DNA from: Trissonchulus latispiculum
Lineage: Eukaryota > Nematoda > Enoplea > Enoplida > Ironidae
Reading direction: 5' to 3'
DNA: 64,000 bases
NCBI GenBank assembly: GCA_030248195.1
Contig: JASAND010021180.1
Location: 1-64,000, forward strand
Shown: positions 20,980 to 30,182 of the stretch, in pieces
How positions within the stretch are numbered: the first letter of the stretch is position 1
How the letters are laid out: the number at the start of each line of letters is the position of its first letter
Made by a program: the position numbers and the translations under genes
Notes under the pieces: generated by a model
The model's database searches: none
Told to the model about the DNA's origin: nothing
The model's input: only the letters and a program-made list of their open reading frames with translations

Positions 20980-22617
20980 TGTCCCCAGGGCTTACCGCCC
21001 GAGCTCCTGCGAGGGAACTGGCGGAAACCCAAAATTTTGAACCGGAAAGAAATTTTTAAGAAACCAGAAATGAGGGCACGGCCATACATAATAGAGAGAA
21101 CAAGTAAGAAAAATAGAAAAATGCCAATGAGAAATAAGTAGTGAAAACAAGTGGTAGAAATGTCAGTAGAAACGAAAATTTTGTGAGGCCACGCAGGTAT
21201 GGAACCATCCCCGGATCCAACTACAAGGCGCCTGGGCTAAGGTCAACCACGGGTGGAGCGCCGGAGGACCGTCAGCTATGTAATCAGCTGGAATTAGAGC
21301 GAAAAATTTTGATAATTTAAAAGTACCGGATAGGGTGCCATTGCGCGGCATAGCGAGATCACCCTGAGACAGGGGAGCGCTCGCCTCACGACATCGAATC
21401 ACCTCGATGGTGGGCGCAGACTCACGAAGAGACTACGATGCCGTTACAGTGCTCATGGCTACACAACTATCAGATGGTAGGGAGGCATATGCCGCCGACC
21501 CTTCCAGTTTGGTAAGCGTAATTTTAGGGGCAGGGTTCGTTGGGACAACTACCATTTGCGCCCGCAAAAGTAGAATTTTAAGTTAAGGTGTGGTGACCGT
21601 ACTAAAGGGAATTAAGTAGGGACCTTTTCGTCCATCCCCGGACGCCTCACTGAACAAGTAACAAGAAATTTTGAACAACTAGAAAATTTTGATTAGCTTT
21701 TAGGTTACTTTTGGGACTTTTTAGGAAATTTTCACAAATACACAAGACAATACAAGAGCATAATACACATACATATATACATAAGACACAAGAATCACCC
21801 GTTTTTATTATGGCTAGACTTTTTAGGAATGACTTGGTTAGGTAGAATTTACTCAAGTTAAAAGGTTAGGTAAGAATTGAATCTATTTAAAATATTAGAA
21901 TTAAAATAAGGAATCTAAGGTTTAGATAAGAATGCGTAGAAAGGTAAAATTTTAGTAGTTAAAGAGATCGTTTTAAAAGGTAAGTAATTAAAATTAGATC
22001 GTTTTGAAATAAGAGATAAAACTTTGGTAGAAATGCTTAAAGCAACAAATTATGACTAAAAACGACTAAAAAACACAAAATACCAGTTTCATACAAAATA
22101 TACATGACACCTAACGTCTCTATCGCACTATCCAATCTTATTCTTCGGTGTCTTCTTTCTTCTGGGAATGGGTTAAAGTCACAGATCGGGAGGTAGATCA
22201 CAGTTTGTAATGGCAGTCAGAATAGGGAATGGCGTAGTTGAGCAATATAAAGTCCAATTTGAGGTAGAGTCAATATAGAGGATCATAATTGAGAATCATA
22301 AATAGGGTCATAATTATAGGCATAGTAGGGTAAGTCATGGATCATAGGATCAGGAGGGAAGGATATAGGTGTTGGGGTCTGGTAGGTACCAACCAATGAT
22401 TGGGGCAACATCCGCCGTTGCTTCTTCATTGAGGTACTGATGAGTCGTCGTCACCGCCGATGTTGAGGCTATGAGGTTCATCCGTCGTAGATTTTTACCA
22501 TAGGAAGGAGCCAGCTGGTCAACAAAACATCACCGTTCTGGACCTTTATCCTACCCATCACCGGGCAGGCCCAGCCCATCTCCGGGCGGGAGGGGAGAGT
22601 ACTAGGCTTCGCCATGC
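20980..22617 (-). other. 3' untranslated region of the retrotransposon
   Basis: About 1.6 kb lie between the ORF3 stop and the 3' LTR. I see no protein domain; the short frames are weak. The segment next to the LTR (coding sense AAGCCCTGGGGACA) lacks a real purine run, so the plus-strand primer is unclear. Confidence 0.6.
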
Positions 22618-25600
22618 CTAGTACTCGTTGAAGACGGGGCTGTGCTTATCCAGAGACAGCCGCTGATGGGCCTTCTCTGGATGCGCCGGGTCGTAGAGCA
22701 TAGGCCCAGCGCAAGGGCAGTACGTGTTGTCCTCCTGGCCGGGAGGTTCCAGGCCTTCAATGTATATGCCCGTTCTGTTGACCGGGAGGCGCAATCCCGC
22801 CGCTCTCATGCGTCTCGGCGGATCTACGATGCCGAAGAAAGGCGGACATAACCCGTCCGTCTGGTAGTGATGGACGGCATTCTCCATGCGCATCCGAATC
22901 ACTTCCAAGAAGTCCGCATGCTCCTGTGGACTTAGGCGGGTCTTAGTCTTCCAGTCCGCGAAGAAATCTTGCGGACCGCCTTGGGTGAACCATAGGAGCA
23001 ACTCCGTCCACAGGTTACCCGCGATACTGTGACCCTGGAAGATCTTTTGCAGTGAATACAAGTCAGGGTACTGCTGGGGCGGAACCTGCGCCAGCGAAGC
23101 GGGAGGCAGCCCTTGGAACGAGGGCATAGCGGGTTTAAAGCCCCAGAACTCCTCGCCAGTTGCCTCCGCAAACAGGCATAGGATGTTATCCAGTAGAAAT
23201 GCACGCAGTGCTGGTGACTGGTAGAAATAGTCCCAAAGCACGCGATATAGCGTCCGTACATTGTGACCGGCCTTCCAGCCATTATGCCATGGCGAGTCCG
23301 GGGGATCACGCAAACGTCTGGTGACTTCCACCTTTAAGACGCGACCGGGAGTGTTACCATGATGGTTAATGTACCTCTTGACGTCAGATCTCTTATAGTA
23401 GTGCGACTTGCGGAATTGGTACCCATGTTCCGGGTCCGGGAACCGCAGGGTCCCATGCTGCCGTAGGGTGAGTCCACCCGGTACGGGGTGCATGAAAGAG
23501 ACCTCAAAGCCTTCTCCCTTATAGGGGAAGACAAAGTCCGTTTCGGAGACGTCGACTATCCCGTCGAGTCCAGGCTGGTACCAGTTAGCATACGCACATC
23601 GGACCGCCTCACCTCTGTTGATCGTGTCAGCAGCGGCGTAATATACATCCTTATACGCCCTATAGCCGGGCCGAGAGAAAAGGTGATCATAAGGAGTAAG
23701 CTCCGGAAGGATGCGTCCCATCACTTGGGCATGGGCCAACTCACGAGTGGAGGCATACTCGGTAACGAACAAATAAGGTTCCGAGTCCTCCGTTGGCGGC
23801 TTATTAATGGCAATAAAGTGCCATGTAGCCGAACAAGTTTTTGGCCCACGCGCAAGCGGTTTACCACCTTCCGTGGAAGGCTCATTGTCCTCGATCCGGA
23901 CATATGGAGCCCACTGTGGGAATTTCTGCTGGAGCAAAGCACGGATCTGTGCGATGTCCATTAGTGTGACCGTGACTGCCCGTTCGCTCAACGGAGTGAA
24001 CCAGTCCGCAATAACCTTGCGGGTGGCAGTCAAAGCTGGGTGAGGGGCATTCCTACCCGGAATAGCCGGAATTTCGCTACATTCCCATTCATTCCAGAAG
24101 TTCTTATAGTAGACGCAGGGCTCCCTTTTTACCGGGACGCCTGCTACCTCGTCCGGCAAGGGCACGGACAGAGTAAAACGCGGATATTGCGCGTCCATGC
24201 TACCCTGCAAAGCGAAAATCCCAGTCTGATTTTCCTTTGCCAAGACATATTGTTCATAGAGTAGCTCACGGAACGAAGGGAAGTTAGCCGCAGTCCGGGC
24301 TTCTTCCAAGGCGCGTACCTGGTCCCCATTTACCGGGACTGTAGGGACGGGTGCCATAGCTACCGCCTTTCGCTTTTTCTTGGACCGGGTGCGAGACCGA
24401 GATTTATGTGCCCCAGTCAAGGGCTTCGGCTCCTCCTTTGGTGGATAGCCAGTACGGTCTGTGGAGAGGCTATGCCGCCTCTTATCGCCGGGGACTGCAC
24501 CTTGTGCTGACCCAGCAGGTGGTGCGTCGCGCGAACTAGACTCCGTTCGCTGCGTGGATGGTCCCGCCTGACGGTACTGGGCTGTAAGTCGCGCCTTCTG
24601 CCACAGGGCAGAAGCAGGCGACTGATATGGGCGTGGCTGTGCCTGCCCCGTAGGCCGCGGAGGCAACGTACCAAAACCTGTACCCGGTTGAGGTGGACGT
24701 TGTGGAGCCGTATATGCCGCGGCTCCAGCCTGAAACGGGCCAGAACGAGCGCCAGCCCCTACAACCGGTCCCGAGGGTGCCTGAGCCAACGTGTCCATTG
24801 GTTCCAAGGCAGCCTCCGGTTGTGGAGTCGCACGAGAAAGAGACGTGTCCCGTGACGAGGACGAGGAAGTAGTCCGTCTTAGGTCTACACCTTGTATAGA
24901 CCCAAAACGAGGTCCGCCCGGAAGAACCGGGAAAGGGCCGGTCGCAGGAGAAGCAGGCCGGACCGTCAATGGGCGATATACAGGTGCCCAACTACCCTGC
25001 TGTTGGCTCACGGGTATAGCAGGGAAAGACCGGATGGCCGCCGTAAGTCTATTTCCGACTATGTGGCTGGCCGACACCGGAAAACTTAACCCGCCATACC
25101 GAGGTACCATCCATAACAGGCCCCGAGCCAATAGAGTTGGACCCGGGTCTCGTCGGAAAACCATCATATCCGACTGTACGCGCCGGGCTGATTCCCGCGT
25201 CTGGGGATCTAGGTCAACAGGCATAGATATCCGGCTGAAGTACTCATCACCGGGTACCAGCGCATTAACTGACACGATTACGTGCAACGGATGCATTTGG
25301 ATGCTACCTTGTGCATCTTTCCAGAACATAACCTGTGCCCACCAGGGTAAGCCAGGTGTTAGCTCGGTGAGGACCTGCCAATGAACAGGGCCGAACTGCC
25401 GTATCGACTCGAGATATGCCGTCGGGTCGAAACCAGGAGCTGCCCGATCTAGGGCAGGACCTACAACATAGATGCGCACCGCATCGCCCTGTTGAAGGGG
25501 GTCCCAGGCATGGGCCGCGTCCATAACCTGGACATGATTTTCCCGGACATACCGTCTGGGTTGCCCTTCCTGTTGCATATCCGCAGGTAACAACACTGGT

Positions 25601-28600
25601 TCCTGATAGTACATAGCAGCAGGAACAAATCTATGCCGGGATGGACCAGCATAACCGGCCACTTCAGGGTGGAGCAAGAACCGCAAAAACTGCTCCAGCA
25701 TAGGTAAGGCAATATCGGGCACACCCTCATATACCGAGGTGTTTAAGCCCAGACGCTGCAGCTCCGCATGCGTCGGCAATGCCACCTGGTCCGGTTGTAT
25801 GACCGGTGGTGCTGGGGGTGGGATATTATACTGTTTAGGGTCAGGAAAAGTAGGGAAGACTAGCGAAGCTAGACTTGGCTGCTGACCAACTACGGCTTCG
25901 ACTGCTTGGCCTATAGCAGCAGCAGCAGCCTCGTGCGACAAACCCGTCGGAGGCCTTGAGGATGGACCAGGCTGCTGGTCATCCTCCTTCTTTGGTGGAG
26001 GCATCCACTGTTTGACAGGTACTGTGACCACCGATGACGTCGATGGTTCCGACGCCGTACTTGCTTGAGATGCCGTACGCTTAGCAGGCGTCGGCGGTTT
26101 AGGCGGCGGTGGAGGCGGAAGCTCCTGTTGCGACACACCCGCTCCGGATGGCGCTGGGTCAGGGGCGGACACCAGCAGCTCCGCTGGGTCCATCCAAGAC
26201 TTAATAGTTGGCCGAGTCGTAGGCGGGACTGGCTTTGGCGCCGGAGCCTGTACCGGCTTAGGCGCAGCCGCCGCAGGTTTCGGCGCTGGTTTAGGCGGTG
26301 CACTCTGGCGACGAGGAGCTCCACCACGTGGGGAAGTACCACGGCCTCTACCGCGACCACTCATACCGCTAGCTGGTTTGTGCTTGCGAGAGTACTTGGC
26401 ATTTGTAAACACCATACCCGGTGGATTTTCAGCCAACGATGGAGGTCTCTGTTGTTGTTGCTGTTGTGTACTAGGGCCAGGTCCAGACCCTGAACCGGCC
26501 GCAAACTGTGCCTGCGCTACCTCCTTTGGAGTGGGAGCAGCAGGTGGCTGCTGCTGTGCTGGCGGCGCCGCGGGCACATGTTCCGTGTCCGCAGCTTGAG
26601 GAATTAGAACCTGAATCTCGGGTTCTTCTCCTTCTTCAAGGGATTCCTCATCTGTGAGGTCCCAACCGGTAGGTTCCGGTTTCTCCGGGTCTTGACGTTG
26701 CCGCGGTGATGCTTGCCGAGGCCCCTGATATCCGGGAGCCAACGGGTGCACCCAACCGGCATAAGCGGCACGAGCACTATTCCAGTCCACGTCCGTGGGC
26801 GGGATTCGTGGAAAACGCCACAGGTACCATTGCCGAATAAAATCAACTAATGGCCTATAGATGGCATCGCGCAACCCATGCGCCGGGTTGGCGTGTTCAC
26901 CCAATCGTGGATCGAAAGACCAAAGGGGTGACTGGCGAAGTGAGTCGTCAGGTTGTGAGTCCACTTTCTGTGCAATGCAATAGCGTGCAAATTCTTGGCC
27001 AGCGGCTTGATACCCGCCCATCGTACCTTTCAGGGCGGTACACTGTTCACCTAACCGGTGAGGACCCATGCCCCTAAGGCGACACCGATTGATCTCCTCT
27101 ACAACCGAGGGACCAAACGTGATCGCAATGGTGGACAGAACCGCTACTAGTTCCACCTCGGCAGCTGTAAGAACAGCTGTCAGGATTTGGACAACTTCGG
27201 CCACCGTGATAACATCAGCCGCTGCGTAAATTATGTCCTGATCGTGTGGGATAGTCGGGAACCCGTGCTCACAGCACCGAGCCTCTTTAGGGTCTGGCAG
27301 CTTAAAGCGCTTCGCAATAGTTGCCAGCTTAGCGCCAGTATGCTGCTTAACGAAGCCGTCGGTGCCTCGTTTAGTCTCGATTGGTTTGGGCATCACGGTC
27401 GTATCCCCACGACCCCATAGATTCCAAACCAAGTTCCATAGTTCGCGGACTTCGATCAACCTATTTTCCAGGTTGCGAATCCCGAACGCCTCTGCCAACC
27501 GGCGAGCATCTGCCGGTGCGTCCACACAAGCAAAATAGGTGGACCTGTTGGAATCAAACAGCATTACTAGCAGCTGTAGAAAGGGAAAGTAGTCAGTCAA
27601 ATGGGCTAGAATGTAGCTAACCACAATGACATAGGTATGCGGGCGAGGCGCCCCCTCTGCACGGTTCACAGGACCCGTGAACTGCAGGGTGGTCACCGTG
27701 GCCTGCTGTGGCTGAAGGAATTGCATACCGTTCCCTCCTTCCACGTCCAAAGCCACAATCCGGGCTTCGGATATCATGGTCAGGATATCCGGGAATCGCT
27801 GCAGGAATTCAATAAAGGAGGTAATTATTGTCACATCAGGGTTGTCAACAATGCCCTGATATGTGGGCAAAGGGGTGGAAACGTCGTCTGGGGTCGTCTG
27901 CAATGCATGACCCAATGCGTAGGCCGCAGCAGAAAACTCATCATCCAAGTTTTCTGTGCCTTGGGCCACAAGTCGTCGCAACTGTTCGGTATACTGTTGC
28001 AGATGCTCAGCCAATTCGTCATAGCGAGCGCGTTGGAATGGGTCAATAGCGCCTACCACCCTAGGTGGAACCACTAACCGTGGTGGCACCGGTGGCGTCG
28101 GGTCGACCTCAACCACGTCACTGGTATCAGCTTCACCCGCTGAACCAGCAACGGATTCGTCTATCTGTAATGCAGACGTATCAGCCGTAGAAGGAGACTC
28201 CTCCTCCATAGGCTCGGTTGCAGGCTGATCCTTGTCGGCGCCTGCTATAGCTCGCTCAGCGCTCGACTCCGAGACTGCTGGCTGGTCACCTGCACCAGGC
28301 GCCTGAGCTAGAGGCATAGGCTCGTCGGCCTGAGGTTGAGGTACCTCGGGCTCTTCTGGGGCCGCCTGAGCTCCAGACGCTGACGGACTGTTGGCCACAT
28401 CAGGCAGGTGGGCACACGTTGCTGCCTTTAGAGCTTTAGTCTGTGAACGGGTCACCCTAATAGGGGCGTCAGGATCTGCCAGTCGAGACAGTGAGCTAGT
28501 CGCCTTCAGCTGGCCACTGGACTGAGCCTTCTCCGGCTGTCCTGGTACTGGAGGCGGTGTAGGCAACGCCTGTCTGTCGCTGGAATCTGAGAAAACAGAA

Positions 28601-29127
28601 CCTGGGCTAGGTGCTGCTGGTGTGCCCTCTCTCTGTAGACGGGCCACATTCTGTTCAAGGCCGGATTCCATAGACCAGAATCCGCCAGTAAAGTGCTGGT
28701 TAGACCCAGTCTGTACCTGTAGGGGAGACTCATCCGCAGCCGGACGGTCAAGACCTGGTGGCGGAGCGACAGGGTCACCCAGGCCAGGTGGTGGGTTCGC
28801 ACCCGGCTCTAGGCCAGGGGGCGGATCTAGCCCTAGATCCTGCCTAATACCCCATGGGTGGCCAGGCTGCCCTGGAGGCACCTGTGCCGCTTGGTCGCCG
28901 CCCGGCTTCACAAGCTCGTCGTCCTCCTTTTCCGGAGGATTCTCTACTGCAGGCAAGTCAGGGTTATCAGGGTCGTCCATAATCTGGAGCGAATCCCAAA
29001 ATCTCTCCGATAATACGGGATACCCTGTATTAGATAAATTATTCAAGTCGCCTGGACTTACTGGCGCAGGAGGATTCGGTCGTTCAGGAAAATCTTTGGC
29101 CACTCGGAAGGAGAAATTATTTCCCAT
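22618..29127 (-). CDS. Retrotransposon ORF3: 2169-aa protein with DEDDy exonuclease-like domain
   Basis: This is an intact frame 3' of pol, the position where some elements carry env, but I see no signal peptide or membrane segment. It starts MGNNFS, fitting the N-myristoylation pattern (G2, S6). Residues ~10-370 are Pro/acidic and disordered. At ~450-650 lies a DnaQ-like 3'-5' exonuclease pattern: motif I ALDVEGG (D-x-E), motif II around DARRLAEAFGI, a helix GAKLATIAKRFKLP, and motif III YAAADV (Y-x3-D), all close to the RNase D/WRN/EXD families. Then come a Q-run (~886), an RG-rich patch (~925), further Pro-rich linker, a basic NLS-like RSRTRSKKKRK (~1576), and a globular C-terminal ~550 residues (rich in W/Y/F) that I cannot assign. 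Start: first ATG of the frame. The role is unknown; processing of cDNA or RNA ends, or countering host RNA silencing, are inferences. Confidence 0.88.
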   Translation of the reverse strand: MGNNFSFRVAKDFPERPNPPAPVSPGDLNNLSNTGYPVLSERFWDSLQIMDDPDNPDLPAVENPPEKEDDELVKPGGDQAAQVPPGQPGHPWGIRQDLGLDPPPGLEPGANPPPGLGDPVAPPPGLDRPAADESPLQVQTGSNQHFTGGFWSMESGLEQNVARLQREGTPAAPSPGSVFSDSSDRQALPTPPPVPGQPEKAQSSGQLKATSSLSRLADPDAPIRVTRSQTKALKAATCAHLPDVANSPSASGAQAAPEEPEVPQPQADEPMPLAQAPGAGDQPAVSESSAERAIAGADKDQPATEPMEEESPSTADTSALQIDESVAGSAGEADTSDVVEVDPTPPVPPRLVVPPRVVGAIDPFQRARYDELAEHLQQYTEQLRRLVAQGTENLDDEFSAAAYALGHALQTTPDDVSTPLPTYQGIVDNPDVTIITSFIEFLQRFPDILTMISEARIVALDVEGGNGMQFLQPQQATVTTLQFTGPVNRAEGAPRPHTYVIVVSYILAHLTDYFPFLQLLVMLFDSNRSTYFACVDAPADARRLAEAFGIRNLENRLIEVRELWNLVWNLWGRGDTTVMPKPIETKRGTDGFVKQHTGAKLATIAKRFKLPDPKEARCCEHGFPTIPHDQDIIYAAADVITVAEVVQILTAVLTAAEVELVAVLSTIAITFGPSVVEEINRCRLRGMGPHRLGEQCTALKGTMGGYQAAGQEFARYCIAQKVDSQPDDSLRQSPLWSFDPRLGEHANPAHGLRDAIYRPLVDFIRQWYLWRFPRIPPTDVDWNSARAAYAGWVHPLAPGYQGPRQASPRQRQDPEKPEPTGWDLTDEESLEEGEEPEIQVLIPQAADTEHVPAAPPAQQQPPAAPTPKEVAQAQFAAGSGSGPGPSTQQQQQQRPPSLAENPPGMVFTNAKYSRKHKPASGMSGRGRGRGTSPRGGAPRRQSAPPKPAPKPAAAAPKPVQAPAPKPVPPTTRPTIKSWMDPAELLVSAPDPAPSGAGVSQQELPPPPPPKPPTPAKRTASQASTASEPSTSSVVTVPVKQWMPPPKKEDDQQPGPSSRPPTGLSHEAAAAAIGQAVEAVVGQQPSLASLVFPTFPDPKQYNIPPPAPPVIQPDQVALPTHAELQRLGLNTSVYEGVPDIALPMLEQFLRFLLHPEVAGYAGPSRHRFVPAAMYYQEPVLLPADMQQEGQPRRYVRENHVQVMDAAHAWDPLQQGDAVRIYVVGPALDRAAPGFDPTAYLESIRQFGPVHWQVLTELTPGLPWWAQVMFWKDAQGSIQMHPLHVIVSVNALVPGDEYFSRISMPVDLDPQTRESARRVQSDMMVFRRDPGPTLLARGLLWMVPRYGGLSFPVSASHIVGNRLTAAIRSFPAIPVSQQQGSWAPVYRPLTVRPASPATGPFPVLPGGPRFGSIQGVDLRRTTSSSSSRDTSLSRATPQPEAALEPMDTLAQAPSGPVVGAGARSGPFQAGAAAYTAPQRPPQPGTGFGTLPPRPTGQAQPRPYQSPASALWQKARLTAQYRQAGPSTQRTESSSRDAPPAGSAQGAVPGDKRRHSLSTDRTGYPPKEEPKPLTGAHKSRSRTRSKKKRKAVAMAPVPTVPVNGDQVRALEEARTAANFPSFRELLYEQYVLAKENQTGIFALQGSMDAQYPRFTLSVPLPDEVAGVPVKREPCVYYKNFWNEWECSEIPAIPGRNAPHPALTATRKVIADWFTPLSERAVTVTLMDIAQIRALLQQKFPQWAPYVRIEDNEPSTEGGKPLARGPKTCSATWHFIAINKPPTEDSEPYLFVTEYASTRELAHAQVMGRILPELTPYDHLFSRPGYRAYKDVYYAAADTINRGEAVRCAYANWYQPGLDGIVDVSETDFVFPYKGEGFEVSFMHPVPGGLTLRQHGTLRFPDPEHGYQFRKSHYYKRSDVKRYINHHGNTPGRVLKVEVTRRLRDPPDSPWHNGWKAGHNVRTLYRVLWDYFYQSPALRAFLLDNILCLFAEATGEEFWGFKPAMPSFQGLPPASLAQVPPQQYPDLYSLQKIFQGHSIAGNLWTELLLWFTQGGPQDFFADWKTKTRLSPQEHADFLEVIRMRMENAVHHYQTDGLCPPFFGIVDPPRRMRAAGLRLPVNRTGIYIEGLEPPGQEDNTYCPCAGPMLYDPAHPEKAHQRLSLDKHSPVFNEY

Positions 29128-30182
29128 ACACGGGCAACCAAAGGAGAGTCCAAATCAGGATCGTCGTAAATAGGAATAGGAAAGTCGTTACAAACCAGTA
29201 ATAACCAGTAAATCGTAGCAAAATAAGCGCAATCGCAAATTAAGCCTAAACAGAAACAAAACAAAATACATTACCGTGCTCAACCCATTGGCACACAAGG
29301 GTACCCCCCTTTCTTAGCCAATGGGAAGGGTGCAGGGGCAGGGAAACCATAGTTGATAGCGGGGATCCCCCACTATCAGAGGGCAGGGAGGGTTAGCATA
29401 GACCGCCACCCCGGGTGAAATAGGTAGGTGTGTATACCCACACCCCAAACTTTGAGTACCAGTGCGTACAAGAGAAAACTACAAAAAAGAAATGCCAAAA
29501 GGGCAAAATAAGTGAGAGCATGATTGATGTGCTTAGGTAGTGATAAAACACATACGTAAGGCCCACAGGCCGGTGCAAGAACCTGAAAGATGCGTGTGTA
29601 AGACCTAACTAAGATAAAAGAACCTAACTAAAGAAACCTAACTAGGAGTGCAGGAGAGGTAGGGAGGGAGGCGGTGTACCTAACACCCCTCCGAAAAAGG
29701 AAAACCCCGGAGTTTTAGGATCCTTTTATTTAGGGGAAAAAATAAATTAGATTAAATAAATCTTAGGGATTTACCACGAAACGAAGTAGACCCCCTATAG
29801 GAAATTTTTGGGAAAAGGGAAAAATAATAAGAGTAGGAATGTAAAGTAGTAGGAATCTATTAGTAAAAAAAGGAAAACTAAAATAGGGAGGAGTAACTTT
29901 ACAACGAAATACCCCCTGAAAAATAAGTTAGAATAAATTGGAATGAGTTAAAGTAAATTGGAATCTAGAGGATCCTAAAAAGAAGGAGGGGCACCCACCC
30001 CAGGGGAGAAAAAAACCAGAAAAAATCATGCTAACACTAATACAAGAATTACAAATACAAGAACCTAGCTACGAGCGATCGCTACAAGGAATTAGATACG
30101 TCTGGCCAGACGATTTACAGGTACAATAGGCCGATAAGTACCGGTACTTCGGATGTTAGGATTCACCCGGAGGCATAACAAA
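29128..30182 (-). other. Spacer between pol and ORF3
   Basis: 1,055 bp without a credible ORF, AT-richer than the flanking ORFs. A subgenomic or spliced mRNA for ORF3 would need its start or acceptor here or just downstream; I can point to no single site. Confidence 0.5.

Noticed and set aside
21163..21402. 79-codon minus-strand frame downstream of ORF3
   Set aside because: No domain or start context; it lies in the retrotransposon 3' region without repeat or conservation evidence.
22430..22470. CTGATGAGTC hammerhead-like start in the retrotransposon 3' region
   Set aside because: No matching GAAA core and stem follow at a workable distance.
22618..29127. ORF3 as an envelope glycoprotein
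   Set aside because: Its position is right, but there is no signal peptide, transmembrane segment or furin-like region; the sequence is nuclease-like and disordered.
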